A stretch of DNA of 64,000 nt from Limonium bicolor (lineage: Eukaryota; Streptophyta; Magnoliopsida; Caryophyllales; Plumbaginaceae), in assembly GCA_023374045.1 (NCBI GenBank), contig CM041782.1, positions 188,250,925 to 188,314,924 on the forward strand. Direction: 5' to 3'. The translations under genes were made by a program, and so were the position numbers. Each line of letters opens with the position of its first letter. Position 1 is the stretch's first letter. A model generated the notes under the pieces. That model did not search any database and was not told where the DNA came from. It saw only the letters and a list, made by a program, of their open reading frames with translations. Below, piece by piece: positions 24,790 to 37,040 of this stretch.

Positions 24790-27700
24790 AAAAGTGGTAT
24801 CAGAGCGTAGTTATGCTCTGAAGACAAGAATTACCGAACTTAGGAGAATATTGAGGTTGAGATTGAGTTATGGGTTAAGGGTTGAGAGATAGAGTGAGAG
24901 GTGCGTTAGTCAGGACTTCCCGGTGTTTACCGGATATCCATAGTACCTAGACCCGCCCTCCACATCCCTAACCTTGAATATGTGGAACAAACGCCAGAGA
25001 GAAGAAAGCCTTCTCTTACTCGGGGAAAACCGGTCTGGCAGTTAGCTAACAGTAAGCAATATGAGAAACATCTTGTTGCACAACAGTTACGGAGAACTTG
25101 GAGGTTTTGAATGGAGCGCAACAGAGAAACAGGCGCTACCTATGGAATTCTGTTAATAAGGGACGGTAATTAACGGCAACATGGGTCGACATGCTACGCA
25201 GTCGAAATAGCCCGCCATACCAATGGTAAGAAAAGCACTAGGGGTGTAATAGAAAGGAAAAGGAAGCGACATGAGTACCTCCGGACAGTGGTCCGAAGGA
25301 GCATAACAGTAGGATAATACCAAGCATGAGGATTGAGATTACTAGAAGGTCCAGTTAGAAACGGGAACTCCAAACTCCATACAATGAGGAAGGGTACGAA
25401 ACCAAGCCAACATAACACGGACGACGGTAGAAACTCATACAAATTGTATACCGAAATAGGACTACGATGTAGTGCCTAAAGGAGAATCATTACTTGGTAA
25501 CCACAAACAAATGTGTGGAGACAGGAGCGAGGATTAAGACATAAGAAAATATTAAGGGGTTCCCTCAGAAAGAGAAACGCGCTGATAAATGACAGTACTG
25601 TCAAACAACAAGGAAATTAGAAGAAGTATCACTACCAAGTACCTTGTACCAATAGCCCATCCTGCATGGCGCACTTGCCATAGCAAGTGCTACCACGGTT
25701 AAGCGACACGGAAAGCCATATGGCAAAATAGGAGAACGCTACAGTTGTAACGCATATTAATACCGGATTGTAAATCCATAAGAACAGAAGAATAAGACCT
25801 TGGAAAGGCCCGACGGCCTGACCATGATGAGATGAGGTGACACACCAGTCAGCCAGGAGCTCAACTTGGACAGAATACTAAACCATATAAATGTGAGCAA
25901 CGGTATAACCTACTACGACGACAACCGACAGTACGGTAAGAACACCAATCCCGACCTCCAAGGGGAGAACCAAAGAGATCGCTCGGTAATCCGAGCAAAA
26001 ACACTATATAAGCAATAATATACAAGGGATGTATTGTAAGATACGATTGAGACGGTTGACGCAACGACTTCCAACGAAAACGGGATAAGACTCCCAGAGT
26101 GACCATTAAGAATACCAATAGCAAACATTCTGTAATGAAGATGTTGGTGAACCCGGAAACAAGGACAAAAAGAATAAACTTAAGCAGTAATCTACTAAGG
26201 ATTAAAGATATACAATCCCGACAGGGAAGCTCAGAAGACTACCCACACAGAACGGGCATAGTCGAGCCAAATAACCGATGAATGACAGCTAACACTGTTC
26301 GTCTAACTCATTAACACCCAAGTATGATTGATCATCAACGGGTGGCGTAGTCAACGGAAGTTGAACGATGCGTTGAGATGGAAGCATAAGATGACAGGAT
26401 GATATCCAACTTGGACACCGTAAGGCAAAAGCCTAATACCAACTTATTCTTATTTGCTAAAAGACATAAGTCTAATAAAGCGACAGTATTGTCAAAGACA
26501 CTAAGTAACCTCAGAACGCCTGAATAAACTTCCATAGTGGGAAGCAGGACGCAGCAACTTGCCATGAAACCCAATACAACATTTACTATGTAATCTAGCT
26601 GTGGATAGTGTTCAAGGAAACAAAAACCTTAAGAATAACCTACAGATGAGTAAGAGTACAAGTAATGAACTGAAGCACTAAACACTAAGAGCCTACGAGC
26701 CAAGGATGTTAACCACATCAGGACTCGAGGCGCAGTAAGTTGTAAAGAGCTGATTCAAGCCATGAATGAACTACAATGTCTAGATGTGAACGATTACAAA
26801 CCTATGACTTAGATTGTGGAAAATATTGCCAGGAAAGGGCACCAACGAGAATAATGAGATAGTACTTTGGCAGGGGCGGAGAACGAACCATGCCTTTTAG
26901 GGTGGGGATACCTCTCCTTGTTGTGAGGCCATGAGTGGGAATGAACCCCTCAAAAGGGCTTTCACTTATTAGAGATGCAATACGCTTTTGTTAGAGAATG
27001 GAAACTGTAAACTTACGATTACCTTAGAACATATCAGATACACTTGAGTAATAAGGAAGGTTGCAGAGATAGACCCCATATCCAACACCCAGAATGTAAG
27101 AATTAGTGATCGCCAGAGATAAACATTGTGAGTGCACCTTGTGGCACGTCAAGTGACCAATGCTCAGAAGAGCTTGCGATTCAGTGGATGACTTCTTCAG
27201 GAACCGTTTAATTACATGGTAAGCAACGTCATAAGGAGGAAAGAATGCGAGGGAAATCAGCCTACTTACGAATCTGCGATTTAAGCAGACATCTTCATAT
27301 CAAGAGTCAACTATTTTTACAGCACGGTATGACAACCGCCATACACCGGAATAAAAGAACTCCCAGTGTGTTTACACAAGAAGGGATCGAGTATAAGGAA
27401 AGACATTAGAATAAGTGAGTAAGAGGTTGCACCATCAATGGGCAACATGGTAAGGGCCAACTACCACGGTAGTAGTGGTCGTGAGTACAATAGTTATATA
27501 AGGGGATTAAGTCGTGGTGCGCAGTAAAGCGACCATAATGTATAAGCCATCAAATATTGACATTCAGGCAATTAGATTTATGAACTAAGACCAGCATAAG
27601 TAAGGAAATAAGATGGTAGACGAACTGTGCATTGATGCTAGTAGTCTGGACCTGGTTTGGTAAGATTACACAGGAAGCACATTACCCATTCCTTAAGGAA

Positions 27701-28367
27701 CTGGAAGTGCATTCCTAGTAGAATAAATATGAGAAAGAAGATAAGAGGCTCTATGGAAAGAGACCTAAGCTATTAAGAAATTGAGTCAATACGGAATACA
27801 GAAAGGAACTAGAGCATACCATACCCAAGAACACAGTAAATGGATTTCCCTTGATTAACTTCAAGAAGAGCAATAAATGTTATTATGGAACGATGAAAGA
27901 GGAGATCGACAACAGAATACTTCATAATTAGCAATAGCTAAATGTGTGACGGACACTATGAGTTTACTAAAACGAGACGTGGGACGACTGCACCCCCAGG
28001 GGCTTGCAGGCCTGACACGCTCATTTATGAGTTAGTTGGGTAAGTAGTAATGTACCAGTAAGGTACCCATGCATGTAGACGAGTGGTGTAAGGAACACGG
28101 GAAGTAGTCGACTCCATACCACGGACAACGACGCAAGATCAGACAAGAGCGGCTATTACCACAAACAGTTGAAGAGAAGAATTCAGTTGAACCAACAACA
28201 AAGGAATCAGAGAACAAATAATTAAGGACTATGAAGTGCGAAGAGCACGGATTATTAAGCACGGACATTGGACATGTCTTAAAGTGTTAAGGATAAGACT
28301 GTAAAGTGCATTAAGCACTAAACAGTAGTTTCAGATTAAGAATCATCCTCAGACCAAAGGTCAAATG
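24790..28367 (+). mobile_element. non-coding interior of C, 3' truncated
   Basis: It begins with the tRNA-Met primer site (24795-24806) and is collinear with B's interior 39331-43070. No gag or pol is recognisable. Near 28368 it jumps straight into the middle of the LTR, joined at a shared AAG. The last about 1.5 kb of the interior, the polypurine tract and the first about 3.1 kb of the 3' LTR are deleted. The GCACTTGC hairpin is at 25671-25690. Confidence 0.8.
24795..24806 (+). other. primer binding site of C
   Basis: TGGTATCAGAGC, complementary to the 3' end of initiator tRNA-Met, 6 bases after the LTR end. Confidence 0.9.
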
Positions 28368-28678
28368 AAGTGGTGTTAGATTGGGATCATTAGTGACTAA
28401 GTGAGTTAAGTAAGTTAGCTTTATTAGAAAAGTAATTAACAACCTAAAACTGAATGAATGTTTTAGGGTTAGAGAATTTGGACTCCAGAGAAGAGCAAGC
28501 AACCGAACGACCAACGGTGAACGGTACAGTTCTTCTTGTGACCTGCTTGCTAACGAGGTGTCCCTCGGCTTGTGTGCTATTTGTTCTTGTGTGCTCACTA
28601 AAAAAGATAAAGCATGCAACCGGAATATTATGTTTATTGTATTGTTGTGTGATGTTTGGGAACTAACACAACATACCG

Positions 28679-29156
28679 TGAAACGAAACAGTATATCGAT
28701 CCTAGTATCCTTCAATCTGATCGTAGTGAAACAACAGTATATCAATCCTAGCATGGTCCAATCCGATCTTCTGTCCTGCATTACCTGGTCTCAGTTACAG
28801 AGTCTCACAAGAGTAGAGAGAGAGAAAGAGAGCTTCTATTGAAATTGTCTGTAAGTTTGACTGCCAAATGTTGCGTATCTTATTTCATGGGGATACACCC
28901 TTATTTATAGTGTTTTGGGCCTGGTTTTTATGGTGCCAGCCTGTATTTTACATGTATAAGTACGGTTCTACCCTCTCCTAGTATCTTTGACTGACCACAG
29001 ACAGTCAATTGTACAATACTTTGCTTTGCCTAAGTCCTATCCTCATCCGGCTGGAGACGGCCGGATGCCCTATGCGCTTCCACTTCATCCGGCTAAAGCG
29101 GCCGGATGCTCTATGTAACCCGTTTTGTCTTGACACCATTTCTTCCCTTCTTATCA
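28679..29156 (-). repeat. 3' LTR of D, 478 bp
   Basis: It matches 36530-37005 with few differences, with ends TG...CA. It contains an imperfect direct repeat of about 50 bp (28682-28780) and two small hairpins CATCCGGC...GCCGGATG (29044-29067 and 29086-29108). Confidence 0.85.
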
Positions 29157-29699
29157 GTCCCACAAGTTCTATCTTTCTGAATTTTGGTGAAGAAAATAGA
29201 ACTTCTATGTCTCGTATTTTGACGAAAAATTTTGCGACTGCGGCTAACTCCGAGGCTTTTTGGTCCGTCGTGCTTCGTCTTTTCCTTATCCCAGTCCCAC
29301 AAGTTCTTTTTCTTCATACTTGGAGAAAAGGAACTTCTTATCGGTCACGTGCATAGGTCGTGGTTCGAACCTACTTCGTACCCCTTTTTGAATTTGCTCC
29401 GCCTGTTCCCGTGTAGAATACGCAGGGTCTTTCTTTCGACTAAAACATCGGAAGCGTCCTTAGGAAGCGTGTGGCTCTTTCTCTTCCCCTGCAAAGAAAG
29501 GATACTTTCTGTTCGCACATGTATATATATTATTTATTTGAGCGGGAAAAAACTTTCCTTAAAGCCCGATTTTTGAGCTTCCTCTTCTTTCCTCTACTGC
29601 CCCTTTGCTTCGACTGTTCTTCTTCTCTCGCCTCCCTGTTGTCGTGTGCTACCTCGTCTTTCATTGCCGCTGCCCTCTGATCCTTCATCAAGCTTGACA

Positions 29700-32600
29700 A
29701 TGTCTTCTTCCTCCGCAAAACAGAGTAAACTCGCTGCCAAATTTCCGCCCGCCATCGAGGCAATTCAGGGCTCTCGCTCTTCTAACGGCTTTCGCGCCCT
29801 CGTATCTGAAATCCACAAGACCCTTCCTATCTGGGCGTCAACCTTCTCCTTCCTCTCTCAATTACTCCTCCCTTTGCGATTGTCTCAGGGATGTCGAAGC
29901 CCCGCTTGGCACGCAGATCTTCCTGCCATCCTCCGACTCTCACCATAACGGCGACTTTGGCCGTGGGTACGTAGTTTTCACTGATTTTTTCCGCTCCGGT
30001 CTGACCATTCCCCCGCACCCTTTTGTGCTGGGCTTCCTCCTTCGCCGCTACTGCACTCTCGCTCACCTTCACCCAAAGGCCATTTGCACCTCCACACCTT
30101 TGTCTCTCTTTGCGAGGGAAGCAAAATCCGGCCGGAGGGTACTGATTTCGTCTGATTCTTCACAATTAGGGTTGACCCGGATAGCTTAACCCTCATCGCG
30201 AAGGCCGGATACTCCCTCTTCGACTACAAGAAGGCTCACGAGTGGGGGTCACGGTGGTTCGTCATTGTTCCTCCATCCGGCCGAGTATTGGGCGTCCCAT
30301 ACTATGCTGAGGTTATCAAAGGTCAGCTAATCAGTCCCCAAACCCCTCCGGCTGAGCTGCCCATTTCGAAGATTCTGAGGGCATTTAGCAACCGCCGACT
30401 GTCGAGGCGTTTTTTACAAAGGCACATTTGTCTTCTCTGAAGACATATCACAGTAAGCGTCTTTAACTCTTAGTACAAATTCTGTCATTCCTATCGGTCT
30501 TCTTATTGTTTGACATGTTGTATGTAGATTTTTCCAGAAGGGGGACAAGATCGGCCCCTTTTATAGCTGGAACTTCGTCACCTTCAAGAGTGGGGACGGA
30601 AAAATCAATTACTACGACACGCTGAATGCTGCTACTGATGCGGCCGAGCAGCTTTTGGAGAGTGCTCCTTCGGCAAAGCGCTCCAGGCAAGAAGTCGGGG
30701 ATGACCAAGCCGGTCTCTCAAAGAAAAAGAAGAGGCTAGAGTCTCCTGAACGTGCTGACGCCGGGCTGTCAGGTACATGGCACGTGAGCCCCAAGTCTGG
30801 GCGCCGTGTCTTCCTTTCCCTCACCCCTGGTTCGGGTTTAGACCTTGGTACTCGCCTGGGGCGGGAGTCCGGTCATCCGACTCCTATTTGCGAGTAATTT
30901 CCTGATTTGACAAGTTACTTTTCCTCAGATCCCGCTCAGGAAAATACCCTGGAGGCCACAGGCTTCCGCGCTGGTCCTTCGGCTGAAGAAGGTTTTGGTT
31001 GCTCTGTCGCTTTTTCTTGTTCTTTACTTCTCCTCCCTTTTTTAGTATCCTTCCATTTCCAGTTTCATCCTTCTGGTCCTAACTGTTTTATTATTGCGGC
31101 AGTCCCTGCTCCTGCCAAGAAAAGACTAAAAAAGAAAACTACATCAAAGCCGAAGGCCACAGAGCCAGGGGTATCAGGGCAAACCTCTGGTGATCCCAAA
31201 GTTTCAGGATCATTCTTCATTGATGTTGCTGCGGCCACGGACGCGGCAAGGGATAGAGCAATGGAGTATCGTCAGGTGCCGGAGGATCCTGAGCTCCGGA
31301 GTAAGCAGAGAGAGGACTACATAGCCTCTTCTTTGCCGGAGGATCCTGATCTCCGGGTGAGCAGAGGGAGGACTACATAGCTTCTTCCTCTTCCTCCCCT
31401 CCTCCTCCTGCTCAGGAGTCCTATACTGGACCCTCCCAAAAGGAAGGGTGGTTCTACCATTGCGGGCACCCTCTTCCTTTAATAACCTGCGACGCTGCCA
31501 AGTACTCCTCTGTCTGGAAGGAGGCAATAAAGAGATCCGGTCATCCAGACGGGATCTTTGCTCCTCCGGCCACCTTTACTGCTACCAAAAAAAGGCTGCG
31601 GATCGGAGATGGGGGGCAGATGCTATCATGCGGCATTCCCTCCCAGCAAACGAAGTGTTTGACATGATGTGGGGGGGGGGGGGAATTTTCAGGTTGACAT
31701 GCGTATTTCTTTTGTGTTTCTTTTTTTTGTTTTGGTGGCTTTTTTTTCTTGATTTTATGAATTGTGTTGTTTTTTAGGTGATGTCCATGGCCCAAAGTGC
31801 TGAGGTTCACTTTGGCAACCTCCAATCCAGGCTTCACTATGAGGAAAGCTGAGCCAATAATGTTGAAGAGGAACTGAAGCTGTCCCGCTCTTCTCATGAT
31901 GCTTACATTGACCAGGTCGAGTATGAGATCGACCGTAAGGCAAAGGAGAGAACTGAGGCAATAAACAAAGACCTGCAGTTGTCCCGGCAGGAATGCGAGT
32001 GTCAGCGTGATGAGTATGAGCTGCAGCTGAAGAAACTCCGGGAAGAGAACTTTTCTTTAAGAGGCCGGATCAAGGAAGCTGACAATACTTTGATAGAGGT
32101 ATAAAACCATCTCTTTTTCCCTTGTTAAAGATAAGCTGGTTCGGTCCTTCTTTGATCTAGATATTAAGCTGGATCAGGTGCGCTCCATGCACCGGAACGA
32201 AGTGAACAATCTTCAGGCTGAGAAGACCTTCTTCTATCAGGAGAGGAACTCTTTCAAGCAAGAGGCTGAAACGCTCGAGCTGGAGAAGCAAACTCTTTAA
32301 TGGGAGAATGAAGCCCTTGTGAAGGAAAAAGAAAAGCTTATGCAGGAGCTTGACCGCTTGTCGGAAGAAAAGGTCGTGCTGGAAGAGCAGTCGAGGTCCT
32401 CCTTTGATCAAGAGAAGCAGTCTCTGCTCCGAGATTGCTCTCTTTTAAAAGAGGAGAAGAAAACTCTTGCTGCGGACAAAGCTGCCCTGATAGAAGAGAG
32501 GACCAGGCTGGAGGAGAAAGTAAAAGAGCTGGAGGAAGCCAAGTCTCGCTCTCAAGCCGAGAATACTGAGCCATCGGGCCATGGTAAACTTTCAGGCCTT

Positions 32601-33235
32601 TAACTTTTGTTCTCCTTTTGCCCTTTCTTTTTCTTATTTTTTTGTTCCGGCTAGGCTTGAGTTCTGCCAACTTACTGAAGCACGTCACTCAGTTGAGTGG
32701 TCGGATAGCCCGTGCTGAGGAGGAGCTGTCATCTGCCAACTCTGAACGTGACAAGTATCGAGCCCAAGTCCTGACCCTTGAATCTCAAGTGGCCAGGCTC
32801 AAGTCATTCTCCCGGCAATCCCAGGAGGAGATACAGAAGCAAGGCACCATCAACGCCCATTTAAAGGAGTCCTTTGCTTCTCAGTGTCGCCGGATAGTTG
32901 ATATTTGCCAGCAGATTGTCTCGGATCACTCTCTCAAAAAAGGAGAGTTACTGGACGATGACCTGTACAACAAGCTGGAATTCAAGGCTGTTGCCCAGAA
33001 ATCCAACTTCTTCTTGGAGCTCGAGAGGTTCTGCCGCAATCCTGGAGAGACATGTTTTGGCACCGGCGAAGCCTCATTCCTTCCAGCTGGAAGCAACATT
33101 CTGCCATCTGCTGGAGGGATGCAGTGTCTTTCCAGGAGGTCCAAGTCTTCTGAGAGTGTGGCTAGTAGCGGCGATAGATTATTAACTGCCGAAAAAGAAG
33201 CCGTAGAGAAAGAAGCTGCAAAGAAAGTAGAATAG
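29700..33235 (+). pseudogene. antisense coding region (aORF) of Tat element D
   Basis: Plus-strand coding remnants run opposite to D's gag and integrase. An ATG at 29700 opens a short serine-rich start. After a frameshift near 29840 comes a stretch around FFRSGLTIPPHPFV (about 29970-30080) that resembles the plant 'putative gypsy type transposon' domain. Later pieces are lysine-rich (KRSRQEVG, KKRLKKK), then long coiled-coil segments rich in E, K, L and R (32319-32603 and 32660-33000), ending at a stop at 33233-33235. Likely introns lie between the pieces. Antisense ORFs between integrase and the 3' LTR are known in Tat elements; their function is not settled. This copy has frameshifts, stops and a 13-G run at 31671-31683. 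Confidence 0.65.
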
Positions 33236-33585
33236 AAGTTTTTTTTATCTTTAGAAGAGTTTTTGTTTCGGCCTGTGTTTTTTGTGTCTGCCGAATGATC
33301 ATATTTTGTAACTGTTGTTACTCCACACCTTGGGAGAAATATAAGCTATATTTTTCACCATCTTTAGTTTTTTATTGCCGTGATATTTCTCTCTTTTTTT
33401 AATGGTGCACATATGATTATCTTATGCGAGTTATGCCAGTGTAGTATTCATTTTTTATAACACAAGGGGCTTACGGTTTTGGACTTTTGTTCCGGCCGGA
33501 CCTTTTTCCTTTTAAAGTATGGTCATCTATGGCTTTTAGCCGGATTTTTTAGGATATGGAGTGTAGGAACCTGCGGCCTGTTGGC

Positions 33586-34075
33586 CGACGCCTATTTTCA
33601 AGGCAAGATAGCCTGCTGCTCATTGGCCGGATGTTTCTTTCAAGACGTGATAGCCTGCGGCTCGTTGGCCAGATGTTTCTTTCAAGGCATGATAGCCTGC
33701 AGCTCGTAAGCCGGTGCTTTCTTTTTCTTTCAAGGCATGATAGCCTGCGGCTCGTTGGCCGGATGTTTCTTTCAAGCATGATAGCTTGGGCTCGTTGGCC
33801 GGTGCTTGGCCGGTGCGCATGCGATCTTTCAAGGCATGGTGCGGCCGGCTTACTTTCAAGGCATGATAGCCTGCGGCCCGTTGGCCGGTTCTTACTTTCA
33901 AGGCATGATAGCCTGCGGCTCGTTGGCCGGTGCTTACTTTCAAGGCATGATAGCCTGCAGCTCGTTGGCCGATGCTTACTTTCAAGGCATGATAGCCTGC
34001 GGCTCGTTGGCCGGTGCTTACTTTCAAGGCATGATAGCCTGCGGCTCGTCGGCCAGTGCTTACTTTTTCTTTCAC
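33586..34075. repeat. 42-bp minisatellite in D
   Basis: About eleven tandem units, each with TTTCAAGGCATGATAGCCTG followed by CGGCTCGTTGGCCGG. The last five units are 42 bp with few changes; earlier ones vary in length. Because 42 is a multiple of three, long frames appear on both strands; these are artefacts of the repeat. Confidence 0.85.
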
Positions 34076-34184
34076 TTTTTCCAAAAATAATACATTTTAT
34101 TGAAGAGTTATAAATTTTACACATAGAACTTTTTCAGACATTCTCCATGTCAAGAATGCGGCAATTCGTACCCTTCACCATTTT

Positions 34185-34690
34185 TCAAGCGGTATGAAGC
34201 TCGTCCCGTCTTCTGGTGTATGATGTATGGTCCTTCGCATTGGGGTTCCAGCTTCTTGGTTGTTTAACCTCTCGGAGGACTAATTCTCCTGGGCCAAAAC
34301 TTCGTTCTTTTATCCTTCTATTGAAATATCTTTCTACCTTGGATTTATCTTTCGTCATCCTCACTGCGGCGGCCATCCTGGTTTCTTCAAGGAGGTCTAG
34401 GTGATCTGTACTCCCTGATTGTTGACCTCTTCATCATATGATTCCCATCTTATGGATGACACCACAATTTCCGCTGGAATGACGGCTTCCAAACCATATG
34501 TCAATCTGTAAGGCGTTTCTCCCGTCGGTCCCCTTTTCGTCGTTCTGTACGACCAAAGGACTTGGGTAACAATTCTGCCCACTTTCCTTTTTTCTCATCG
34601 AGTTTCCTCTTTATCGCCCTTACTATTTGCCCATTCGCATTCTCAACCTGCCCATTTGGCTGAGGGTAAATTGGAGGAAAACTTTCTTTG
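34185..34690 (-). pseudogene. integrase C-terminal remnant of D
   Basis: Translated pieces match the end of Ty3/gypsy integrase: a PNGQVENANGQIVRAIKRKL stretch containing the final catalytic glutamate, then [22 protein letters not shown], and a C-terminal part with VERYFNRRIKERSF and GELVLREV. The pieces are in different frames, and the upstream integrase, RNase H and RT are absent. Non-functional. Confidence 0.8.
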
Positions 34691-35004
34691 TTGGCGATTT
34701 TCTTCTCCGGGAGTTCTTGATGTACTTGATGAATGTGCCTTTTTCTTTCATTAGGGGTTAGTGGTCCTACCTCTGAAAAAAGTCCTGTGAGTTTCCTTAG
34801 AGAAAGTTTTGTTAGCCTTCCCTTTGGGAAAAGAAGGGGGTTGCTAAAAGTAAAAATGCAAAAAGAATGGGAATTTTATTTCTCCTTTTGGTAACATGAT
34901 TTTTGACAGTCTATGTGATGTAAAATTTCATCTTAAAGCAGGTTACAAATTGTAACTCCGAATGTTATCCTGAATGAAAGGAGAAAAAACTTTACTTTCC
35001 TTCT

Positions 35005-36392
35005 TCACAAACCTGTTATCATTCCCACTGATTTGCTGGGATCAAGCCTGGGGTGAACCTCTTCCTCTTGTCGCCCTCGAGGTGCATTTTGGGTACTACC
35101 CTGTTGGCCGCCGTACTGCCTTTGTGCTCCGGCTGCCTGCTTTCCTTTCTTCTTATTTTCCTCGATGATTCGAAGTTCTTTGGCCAAGGTAGCACAGTTT
35201 ACAGTCCGGTGGCTGCGGTTCCCGTGGTACTCACAGAATGCAACCAGAATTTCCCCCTGCGGCGGCCTTCTAGGCTGGGGAAGGTACCCTTCTCTTACTG
35301 CAGTAGCATACTTCCCCGGGTCAATGTAGACAATGGTTCTTGCCCCCTGGTGCTGTGCTCCCTGAGAGGAAGATCCGGCGGTAGACTTGCCATAATATGG
35401 CTTGTACCTTGACCATCCCCTTCCGGCATTTCCTCCATGCCCCTCCTTTTTTTCCGGCGCCCCTACGGTTTTGAAGCTGTCCGCTAGCTCTTTAGCCTTG
35501 TTTTCCGCTATCTCAGATTTCAAAAAATCATGGATCATTTCAGCTAATTCTCCATGAGTTTTCGGCGCCTTGTTGCGATCTTTCCAGCAAGTCGAGGCTG
35601 AGCTAGGCCGTTACCAAAGGCTTTAATCAAGATTTTCTCGTCGACATCATCAATCTCCGTGACCTTCTTATGGAAGCGCTCGCTGTACTCCTTCACGGTT
35701 TCCCCTTTTCGCTGCTTAACGTCCATCAATTCTATTGTTTCTTTTTTAACCCTCTTACTCGCAGCGAAGTATTGCTGGAAATCCTCGGTCAGCTGCTTGA
35801 AGCTAGTGATGGACTGTGGCGGTCTCGTGGAGATCCATCCCAACGCTCTTTTTGAAAGCATTCCGGGGAACAAATTGCAGATGGCGAGGGAGCTGATCCC
35901 CTGAGTGTTCATGGCAAACATGAACATCTTAATATGTTGGGCGGGATCTCCAGTCCCATCATATTTCTCAATCGCCGGGGCGACGAAGTGCGGCGGGAGT
36001 TTTGCTTTTCTTATCCGCTCTGAGAAGGGGTACAAGCTCATGTCTATCTGGTCATCTTCTTCCATCTCTTCTTCGCTAATGATTGAATTGCGCTTCCTAT
36101 CCTTGCTTTCCTCGCCATTACTGCCTTTGGAATCTCTGTTTCTCAGCTGTTCAATGGCCTCAGTCATTTCGTCCCATTTTCTCTGATACTCCTCGTCCCT
36201 TTGCATTAGTTCCTGCTGCAAAGTCTCATTTCCTTCTACAATTTTTTCGTCGATGGATCTGACTAGCCCCTTTAGCATGTCCTCGAGATCTTTTTTGGAG
36301 ATGGCTTCTGGCATCTCCGAACTCATTCCTTCTTCAGAGTGATTGTTATCTTCGGTAGCGTTCTTCAGTGTTTTCTTCGATCTTAGAGCCAT
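35005..36392 (-). pseudogene. gag: gag of D (frameshifted)
   Basis: The likely start is the MALRSKKTLKN methionine at 36390-36392. The first part is acidic and coiled-coil-like, followed by a retrotransposon gag (capsid) region around KALGWISTRPPQSI-like residues to YSERFHKKVTEIDD. A frameshift near 35585 moves the frame to the second part (35005-35538), which includes the CEYHGNRSHRTVNC zinc-knuckle-like segment and then stops. It would package element RNA if intact; the frameshift makes this copy defective. No protease follows. Confidence 0.8.
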
Positions 36393-36510
36393 CTTTCGTG
36401 TTCCGATCCTGCAAAAAATGTCATTAGTTATTTCAGAACTTTCGCTACAAATCATCGCAGATTACTCCCCTGTTTCTAGGTGGTCTCGTGGTTGCTTCTT
36501 GTTGTTCGGT

Positions 36511-36527
36511 TCCCACAGACGGCGCCA
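36511..36527 (-). other. primer binding site region of D
   Basis: On the minus strand TGGCGCCGTCTGTGGGA follows the end of the 5' LTR by two bases. This TGGCGCC-type start is common in plant Tat/Athila-related elements and differs from the tRNA-Met site of A, C and E. Confidence 0.7.
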
Positions 36528-36529
36528 AC

Positions 36530-37005
36530 TGAAACGAAACAGTATATCGATCCTAGTATCCTTCGATCTGATCCTAGTGAAACAACAGTATATCAATCCT
36601 AGCATGGTCTAATCCGATCTTCTGTCCTGCATTACCTGGTCTCAGTTACAGAGTCTCACAAGAGTACAGAGAGAGAAAGAGAGCTTCTATTGGAATTGTA
36701 TGTAAGTTTGACTGCCAAATGTTGTGTATCTTATTTCATGGGGATACACCCTTATTTATAGTGTTTTGGGCCTGGTTTTTATGGTGCCAGCCTGTATTTT
36801 ACATGTATAAGTACGGTTCTACCCTCACCTAGTATCTTTGACTGACCACAGACGGTCAATCGTACAATACTTTGCTTTGCCTAAGTCATATCCTCATCCG
36901 GCTGGAGACGGCCGGATGCCCTATGCGCTTCCACTTCCATCCGGCTAAAGCGGTCGGATGCTCTATGTAACCCGTTTTGTCTTGACACCATTTCTTCCCT
37001 TCTCA
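36530..37005 (-). repeat. 5' LTR of D, 476 bp
   Basis: Nearly identical to 28679-29156, so D inserted relatively recently. Confidence 0.85.
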
Positions 37006-37040
37006 GTTGTGTGATGTTTGGGAACTAACACAACATACCG
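37006..37040. repeat. 35-bp flanking duplication at D (right copy)
   Basis: By eye identical to 28644-28678, immediately outside the other LTR of D. The intact C 5' LTR (about 23652-23686) has this segment only once. Confidence 0.85.

Larger units (their letters stand above)
28679..37005 (-). mobile_element. element D: Tat-type Ty3/gypsy, internally deleted
   Basis: The element reads on the minus strand. In order it has a 5' LTR (36530-37005), primer site, gag (35005-36392), the end of integrase (34185-34690), a 42-bp minisatellite, an antisense coding region on the plus strand (29700-33235), and a 3' LTR (28679-29156). Protease, RT, RNase H and most of integrase are missing between about 34700 and 35000. 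The primer site type, gag, and antisense region between integrase and 3' LTR fit the Tat lineage (Retand-like). The LTRs are short compared with the surrounding elements. It is flanked by a 35-bp duplication rather than 5 bp. Confidence 0.8.

Noticed and set aside
28679..29156. D as two separate insertions (left 28679-29156, right 36530-37005)
   Set aside because: The two segments are matching LTRs around gag and integrase remnants and both abut the same 35-bp duplication.
33586..34075. CRISPR-like array
   Set aside because: Units are contiguous without unique spacers, in a plant retrotransposon; it is a minisatellite.
33549..34124. Long open frames on both strands with repeated GYHALK-like peptides
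   Set aside because: They are a by-product of a 42-bp tandem repeat whose unit is divisible by three.
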